Assembly: GCA_025174535.1 (NCBI GenBank) | Contig: JALBUN010000003.1 | Span: forward strand, 1,758,501-1,822,500 | Reading direction: 5' to 3' | Length of the DNA: 64,000 nucleotides | From: Cantharellus purpuraceus | Lineage: Eukaryota > Basidiomycota > Agaricomycetes > Cantharellales > Hydnaceae | Shown: positions 57,901-64,000 of the stretch, piece after piece | Layout: each line of letters starts with the position of its first letter | Position numbering within the stretch: the first letter of the stretch is position 1 | Made by a program: the position numbers and the translations under genes | Notes under the pieces: generated by a model | The model's database searches: none | The model's input: only the letters and a program-made list of their open reading frames with translations | What the model was told of the DNA's origin: nothing

Positions 57901-58717
57901 GGGTTGCACTCCTGGAGTGAGTTCAATAGTGTGGTCCCACAGTTTTTGAGGTGGAAGTTGGTCAAAGGACTCCTTTGCAAAAACATTCTTAAATCCCCAG
58001 TATGCCTTTGGGACAATCTCCTCAAAGGTTTTGACTGGAGTAGATTCTGCAGCCTTCTGTGTGAGCTGTTGAGAAACTGTTGAACTAGCATAGATATTCT
58101 CCAAGTCTTCTTCTACAAAGATAACAAATGTTTGGTCTCCCTCGTATTGGGGTTGCCTGTGTGAGTTCTTGCCATTTGAAGGAGTTGTGCCAAGCAAATG
58201 CTCTTTGTGTTCTGGTACTTCTCCACATGAATCAGGGCAGCGAGTCATCTGTACCTTTCCTGTATGCCAGTCTATCTCTGGGTTGTGCTTCACGAGCCAG
58301 GTGTGCCCAACAATTATGCCAAAGGTTCCCCTGCTTCATTTGGGGTCCCATCAATGTTATAAACAGGTATGGCACGTGGTAGAGGGCGTGTTTGAAGTTT
58401 CTCTGCTTTGACATATTCTGCATCAATGAACATTCCTGTAGCATCACTATCGAGGAGTGCATCTACTGCTAGAGGGTATCCAGTGTCTACTGAGTGGATT
58501 TTCATGGGAATTCTTGTACATCGACGGATGTCTGCAGATCAAAGGTAGAGATGAGGAGGGTCATCATGTTTAGCTGGAAGTTGAGAAGGGGTTTCAGGCA
58601 TGGCTGTTTTGGTTTCGGTCTGATGGACAAGGGGGTGTGCATGTAACATATTGCTTGTGAGCCCTACAGTACATGATTCAAGAACTGAAAACTGGTTTGT
58701 CAGGCAGGGCATCCTCT
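54935..58717 (-). pseudogene. G-element Pol, nearly intact copy
   Basis: Chromovirus Pol on the minus strand, read leftwards. Protease region with LLDSDATGMFIDAEY (Gly of the active-site triad replaced) near 58450; a 521-residue open stretch (58293-56728) with FVQDYHKLNDI, YFTKLDIQWGYNNVHI, VVFMDDILIF, FQLETDASAYATG and KELLSVIHGLEEWRHI; after a stop, the integrase (56619-55981) with its zinc finger (HHNIHITGHPG, CDLCNQTK) and the first catalytic Asp in VISVDLIVELP; a frameshift near 55970; the rest of the core (SDHGTQF, YHPQTNGQTERVNQEIEQYL); a linker; and a chromodomain end (CWKGYGAADNLWIPSKD, 55209-54937). Only a few lesions, so it is the youngest G copy here. Confidence 0.9.
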
Positions 58718-59234
58718 TCACTGCTGACTGGCCTGAAAATCCTGCTTCTCCTCTTGCTTTGGGATTACTGCCTTCTGTGCTTCTTCCTTGGCCTTCAGTG
58801 CAGCTGCTACTGACTCTGATATCATGCCGGCAATTGCTGTTTGTGTGAGATCAGCTTGGATATGTTCCTTGTGTGGTTCAGGGCATGCTGGGGATATATG
58901 GCCATGCTTTCCACAGTTATAGCACATCCGAGTCTCAATGCAATGGCAGTTGGAGTCAATATCCATAGGTGCAGCACCATTAGAGATTGCCAAGGTAGTT
59001 GGTACAGAGATGACCGGAGTGCTGTGAGGGCAGGATGGGGTAGAGCGAGCAGGAGTGAGAGAAGTCTGAGCATGTCTCACTTCTAGAAGATGATGGTGGT
59101 TGCAGTCAATTTGGCAGGCCACTTCCTTCCATGCCTTGAGATCAGATGGGAGGGATGGCTGTGCATGGATCTTGTCAAGAATCATTGCAGGGAGCCCTTG
59201 GCCATAGGCATCTTCCAGTGCTGCATTGTTAAAC
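58718..59234 (-). pseudogene. G-element Gag, C-terminal part
   Basis: Gag from KTGFNNAALEDAYGQGLPA (59234) through LKAWKEVACQIDCNHHHLLEV to the intact CCHC knuckle CYNCGKHGHISPAC (near 58915). It is fused in frame at 59235 to the Glu/Arg repeat of an aORF. Its N-terminal part lies inverted at 59928-60245. Confidence 0.85.
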
Positions 59235-59494
59235 CCAGTCTTTCCTCTCCTCCTTCCTTCTCCATTCCATCTCCGCCTCCTCCTTCCATCTCCGCCTCCT
59301 CCTTCCATCTCCACTCCTCTCCCTCCTTCCATCTCTGCTCCTCCTCCTCTTCCTCCTTCCATCTCTGTTCTGCCTCCTCCTCCTCTTTCCATCTCCACTC
59401 CTCTGTTAGGCCAAGAGCAACTGCTCAAGCTCAGCCATGCTCATGTTTGCCAAAGGGTTTGACATCGTTGAGGATAAGACCTCAATCATGCCCC
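59235..59494 (-). pseudogene. aORF third copy, 5' part, displaced by inversion
   Basis: Reads leftwards from the aORF start region ('gggcatgattgaggtc', MSNPLANMSMAELEQ near 59460) through TAA at the codon-20 position into about five Glu/Gly/Arg repeat units. At 59235 it joins G gag. The 3' part of the same gene is at 60246-61320 on the other strand. Confidence 0.8.
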
Positions 59495-59859
59495 TGTCAG
59501 GGTTCAAATGAGTCATATTCTATTTTTAGTATTTTCTCTTGACACCCCTATCAGCACAGCCTGTCAGGGTGCATCTCCCCTATATCATTGCCCCTATCAC
59601 TTCCTCTATCCTTCCTCCCTATTATTCCCCTCTCTTGGTTCTCCTATCCATCTCCATCATTTAGTATAAAGACGGTGTAGTGTGATCCCCTCAGCTTGAT
59701 CTCTGAGGATATCCGCTGTACCAGGTAAGTTCCATGTATTTATCAGAAACAGCTGTATAGACTGAGGATATCTGCTGTACCAGCTGGCATTATCTCCTAT
59801 CAGCTCTCATCTATTGAGTATCTTGTTGTTGTGGCCTCGTCATCAGCATCGCCCTCACA
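59495..59859 (+). mobile_element. G-element 5' LTR, inside the inverted segment
   Basis: 365-bp LTR, TGTCAGGGTT...GCCCTCACA, with TATAAA at 59665 and a partial internal duplication of 'ctgaggatatcygctgtacca'. It belongs to the G element on the minus strand but points to the right because of the inversion. Confidence 0.85.
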
Positions 59860-59927
59860 GAAGATCAAGTTCATAAGACAACCCCACACCTCATAACACT
59901 TTCCCTATTAACTTCTTCACTGATACC

Positions 59928-60245
59928 ATGACCAATCAGCTCCCTGAAGCCTATTGGGACACTCTAGGTGAAAGTGGTGGCTTTCTGCGAGCATTGCTTA
60001 ACACCCAGGCACAGCAGCTCCAGCAGCTGCAACTCCAGAACCAGCACCTCCAGAGCCAGTTTGCCAATGTCCAGAACAACCTAGCAGATGCTGTCACTGC
60101 TGCTGCCATCGCTGCAGCACAGACCATCTCTCAGACCACCTCATTTCCCATACCTCCTGCATTGTCATCCATTCACCCAATAAGGGCAGCTGAACCAGCC
60201 AAATTCAATGGAGATCGTGCAGAGATGGGAGAATGCTTTTGGGGA
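59928..60245 (+). pseudogene. G-element Gag, N-terminal part, inverted
   Basis: Starts MTNQLPEAYWDTLGE at 59928, 69 bp after the LTR. A Gln/Leu-rich coiled coil (LLNTQAQQLQQLQLQN) and an Ala-rich stretch follow, then AAEPAKFNGDR and the FGDPD motif. It breaks off at 60245 and continues as aORF sequence. The matching C-terminal part is at 58718-59234. Confidence 0.85.
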
Positions 60246-61320
60246 CCCTGACTGCTCAGTGAAAGCCGAGCAAGCCCACAGGGTCAAGGAACTTGTGGCT
60301 GCGATGGAGGCTGCAAGACTGAAGGAAGTGGAAGAGCAGGTGCATGATCTAGAAGCCGCCATGGAGGTAGAGGAGGTGACTGGGGCAGGGGTGACCAGTC
60401 ACTCAAGGAGTCCAAGTGTGCCAGTATGGGCAGGGATCCCCAGGGTTGCCATCATCTCAATTACATGGACAGAGTCAACCTGTCTGGCAACTGCCCCTAT
60501 GGTGGGCTCACTGTTATGCCTGTGGTCATGGCCATTATTTGCAGTGGGTGTGGCTGAGGAAGATGATGTGGCAGAGGTGGAGAGGGCGGGAGTAGAGGCG
60601 GATCCTGATGCCAATATGGAGCTCGATGCAAATGCAGAGCCCAAGTGGGCATGGATGTTGGGACCGATGTAGAGCTGGATCTGACCTCAAATTGTCTTGG
60701 GTAGTTGCGGTGATGAGCCAGGACGCATCGAGGACGTGATGTGGGTGTGGAGTGTGTGGCCTACCGGCCCAACTCACCACCTTCAGTCCTGCGATCGTTG
60801 TTGGGGTCAGAAAGGAGGGTGTAGGGTCGATGGAAAGTTTGATCCCCAGAGTCAGAGCGTCAAGCCCTGACTAGTGGTACAAGGAGGGGCAGAGAAAGAA
60901 TTGGAAGGTCGTCTGACCAAAAAGTGGTGGATGGAGATGGGTGCTGTGGCAGCTGGGGGTAGCAGTGTCAGATTGGAAGGGGCAATGACCGGTGCGTGTA
61001 TGGGGCACATCTCTGCACCCAACAGTACTGTGGGCCAGCTTATCCGGCTGGTTAACCTGCAGTTGGAGCACCTCCGGCAGACAGAGGGTTTGTTAGTGGA
61101 GTTGGTGAAGACGATGAAATGGAAGGAGGTTCTTGAGGGTCAGTGGACAGTTGAGTTACATCAGCTGCAGAAGTTCATGGCCCCTTTGGATGAGGATTCA
61201 GATATGGGGGATGAGAAAGATTGGGTGTCAGATGTAGAGAGTGATGATGAGTTGGAGGTGGCATCAGAGATGGAGCCTGAGGTAGACAAGGGGAAGGGAA
61301 AAAGGAAACGCAATGTATAA
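60246..61320 (+). pseudogene. aORF, third copy, 3' part
   Basis: Continues the aORF from KAEQAHRVKELVAAMEAARL (aORF region behind the Glu/Arg repeat) through the acidic part (DPDANMELDANAEP). About 0.4 kb is missing at 60700-60740, where a 28-base piece identical to the A LTR start (tgatgagccaggacgcatcg...) fills the gap. The Cys cluster is out of frame. From 60885 the tail is open again (QLIRLVNLQLEHLRQTEGLL, acidic end, GKGKRKR, stop 61320). TGA stands at the same place as in the first copy. Confidence 0.75.
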
Positions 61321-61464
61321 CATAAAAAAAATGAAGATGATTTTGATTTTAATATTTTGGAGCAGAGAAAATGGGGCAGAGTGAGGTTCCTTTGGAGTTT
61401 TGGTAGACTTGTAATTCCTTTTAATGATGATGCAAAATAATAGAATTAGCATTAGTAATGGAAC

Positions 61465-61709
61465 TTAAAGATTCATAAGAGGGCCAGGTTTGTCTGGATA
61501 AGTGGAGTGAAAATCAGAGATGGATTTGGATGTGTGATCAAGTTCAGATGTGGAGATCCATGAGGACTCTTCATCAGTGCCTTCATATCCAGTCCATTTG
61601 ACTAGGTACTGGAGCTTGCACTTGTATCAACAATCGATCTTCAAGTCCAGGATCTCAAATATCTCATATTTGTTTTTTCCTTTGATGATGATCAGGGGAG
61701 GTGGGGGTT
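61465..61709 (-). pseudogene. B-element Pol end (chromodomain), third copy, first part
   Basis: Stop at 61465, tail to tail with the aORF as in the other two copies. The chromodomain coding sequence matches 23460-23695. It is split at 61709 by a solo S LTR and continues at 63653. Confidence 0.8.
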
Positions 61710-63652
61710 TGTTTTGGAACCTGCAAAATTATGGTGTTAGGGAAAACTCTAAATCACCACAATTCCGTGAATGAACAGCTGAGAAGAATATCAAACCCTG
61801 CTGCAGCACAACTCCAGAAACAATTTAACATTTGTACTTTGGTTACAATCTGTTGTAATGGTCAATGCAGATGATACACAGGAAGGTAATATGTTTCTTA
61901 GCAGCAGGGAATGAATAAGACTTTCAGAGTCTAGAGTTCATAGACGCTTAGGGGTCCAGATATTCCAAAAAGAGGGGAATGCACTTAGAGGCTAGAGGAA
62001 GTAGGTGGATGAATCTGACTGTCCAACCAGTGACACTCTGAAGCAGGTAACAGTGATGTGTAAAGTAGTCCAGCAACTGCTTCACACAAGTTCAAGCTTC
62101 TAATGCTCTGTAAAGGCAGTACACACTAGTAACTTAATCAAAGAGCACTAATGGCAGGACTATCAACAGACAATCTCACCCTGTAGATTTGTAGTCACGC
62201 AAGGTAGATACTACACTCACGCCCAAAGCAGGACAATCACTACTTCAAGTGCAATCAAATACAGTTACACAACTGTAAGCAACCCTTGAACTGGACAATC
62301 AACAGTTACTGAGATATAGAGGATGACACTGTATGTCACTCTAGTCACACTGATGTGCAAATGATGGGGTAGAAATGGTTATTTATTCAGAGGCAGAATG
62401 GGCTCCTTTTATATTGTATTTACAGGAGCTGACTAATACTACCGGAAACTTCTACCTATTAATAGATGGAAACTACTGGAAGCTAGTGGAATATGTGAGA
62501 AGGGGGTGGAAGTTTTCTAGCCAATGAGCTGCTTGGATTTGCTCTGACTCATGGCATGAGTCATGGATGGAGTCATAGTATGAGTAATCACAGGAGTCAT
62601 GGTATGAGTCATGGAAGGAGTCATAGCATGAGTCATGGCAGGAGTTATTGCATGAGTTACCATTACTCAAATAACTTGGTCAATACTTCATTTCCTGGGC
62701 TGATCAGCATGGCTATGGGTAGGCACGGCTTCTATTGAACTCTCCACTGAAAATGGAGTCAGGAGGTGCAGTGGTTGTGAAGATATTGAGCATTTACTGG
62801 CAGTGGTGACCAGATTGAGTCGGAGATTGAAATGAGTCATGTGATTGAAAATGAGTCAGTTGTCCAGGTGACTCCAGCTTGCTTTAAAGCTGCTGACATC
62901 TGCAAAGGTTTGTGGGTTCATGTGGGTGGTGACTCCGGCTTGCTTTAAAGCTGCTGACATCTGCAAAGGTTTGTGGGTCCATGTGGGTCCCAAAACTTTG
63001 CCCAGCAGAACAATAAGTTTGTAGACTCATTTCTGCATGGAAAATTCCTGAAAAAATATGAAAAAATAGAGAATATTTGAATGGCCCTGAATCAAGAGAA
63101 AGCACATATATGCTGATATTTTAAGGCCATGAAGCGAAATTGTACAGTTTTGGGACTTTAAACAAGATCTTTTTTAAGGAAAACCAGTTCCCATACACCC
63201 TGAACTAGGCACTGATCAGGCAAAAAGAAGGGTGTCCACCCTGTTTTCTGCACTGGTTTGGACAGCCATGGATAGCCACATCTCAGTGATGATCTCCATG
63301 GAAAATAGTGCCCTGAGAGGCTGTGGTTGTCAAGTTAGAGAATATTTATTGATCAGATACATCTGAGCTTGAATTCAGGCCAAATGCCTGGTCCAAAGGG
63401 GAGAGCCGGCTGTGTGAAGGTTTGTGGGCACCTATGGGTCCACAACTGTAGCACAGCAGAAATAAATGATTCTGGGCCGAGTTCTGCATGGAATATTCCC
63501 AAAAAAAATATGGAAAAATAGAGAATATTTGAATAAGTCCATTCCAGGTACAAGCACCAAATATATGCTGATATTTAGGAATGGAAAAGCAAAGTATAGC
63601 ACATTGGTGCTGTATAAATAGGATTTGATAGGGAAAAGGTGGTTCCCATACA
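61710..63652 (-). mobile_element. Solo S LTR, full length, with GGGTT target duplication
   Basis: 1943-bp LTR with both termini (TGTTTTGGAACC at 61710, CCCATACA at 63652) and GGGTT on both sides (61705-61709, 63653-63657). It gives the best view of the S LTR: terminus, TATA box on the minus strand near 62405, a three-site Gcn4-type array (62545-62665), and a long part without ORF. It contains the 61-bp tandem duplication at 62867-62988. Confidence 0.9.
62867..62988 (-). repeat. 61-bp tandem duplication in the S LTR
   Basis: Two adjacent copies (62867-62927, 62928-62988) differing at three or four bases, beginning GGTGACTCC. The S3 copy (near 15700) has one. Confidence 0.85.
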
Positions 63653-64000
63653 GGGTTGCATGTGACCTGAGATCTCACTTGTAGTGGCAGGTTCAAGCAT
63701 TGATATATGGAAGACCAGATGAACTGCTCAGAAGTGGTCAGGGAGGTGGAGGGTGAAGGTCCTGCTGCCTGCACAAGCAATGACCTCATAAGGACCTAAG
63801 TATTTCTTGGAGAGTTTCTTCAATGGACAGGTGGTCTGGAAGTGTTCAGCCTTAATGAATACTTTGTCTCCAATCTGCAGGTCCAGAGCCAGAATGCGGT
63901 GTTGGTCCACAGAGACTTGGTATTGTTTCTGAGCATCAGAGATGGTTTCTTGGAGATGTTGGTGTAGTTGATCGAGGTTGGTTACAAATTGGCAGGCTTT
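63653..64000 (-). pseudogene. B-element Pol (integrase C-terminus), third copy, second part
   Basis: The minus strand matches 23090-23455 of the first B copy, with DLQIGDKVFIKAEHFQT and KKYLGPYEVIACAGSRTFTL (GPY/F module). It runs off the window end. Confidence 0.8.

Overview
The window comes from a filamentous fungus, most likely an agaricomycete (mushroom-forming basidiomycete). The three intact host genes have many short GT..AG introns, the P450 resembles the basidiomycete CYP63 family, and most of the remaining DNA is nested, decaying Ty3/Gypsy chromoviruses with C-terminal chromodomains. No bacterial features, rRNA, tRNA or CRISPR array were seen. All calls come from reading the sequence; nothing was searched or folded by computer.

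Element names used here are mine. G: gypsy with a ~365-bp LTR (TGTCAGGG...CCTCACA). B: gypsy with a ~510-bp LTR (TGTTATGAC...GTAACA) that carries an antisense gene, 'aORF'. C: a sister of B with a ~600-bp LTR (TGTTACATCC...CTTAACA). A: a 1.4-kb LTR (TGAYGAGCC...CCGACA) containing a small ORF. S: a 1.4-1.9-kb LTR (TGTATGGGAAC...GGTTCCAAAACA) without coding capacity. P: gypsy with a ~275-bp LTR (TGTAAGTACC...CATTAACA) whose whole sequence is packed with short inverted repeats. M: a 0.56-0.63-kb AT-rich MITE-like element with GACACTTG ends.

Layout. 1-12,279: broken G element, then the P element (pol end, hairpin cluster, an extra ORF, LTR), an M insertion, and an inverted P fragment holding a solo C LTR. 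12,528-12,913 and 27,470-28,400: two halves of one unknown gene split by an S LTR (target duplication CCCAT), which was later filled by 14.6 kb of nested S, A and B elements, including a full-length but defective B element (17,809-26,943). 28,401-33,627: host island with the P450. 33,628-44,792: S, B, C, A, M and P fragments. 44,793-52,749: host island with SWP1 (oligosaccharyltransferase subunit) and a secreted GH47 mannosidase, both N-glycan genes. 52,750-64,000: a B element with a nearly complete G element nested in it, rearranged by a ~1-kb inversion, and a solo S LTR.

Most likely undescribed biology: (1) the P element, where coding and non-coding DNA alike form a perfect short hairpin every few tens of bases; (2) the aORF, an antisense gene convergent with pol, encoding a Glu/Arg-rich coiled coil and a Cys6 module with exact Zn(II)2Cys6 spacing, present in three copies; (3) a small conserved ORF carried by two different gypsy families; (4) an S-LTR minisatellite of perfect Gcn4/AP-1 sites upstream of its TATA box. 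Repeat copies show strong loss of CpG (CGA to TGA stops), consistent with cytosine methylation.
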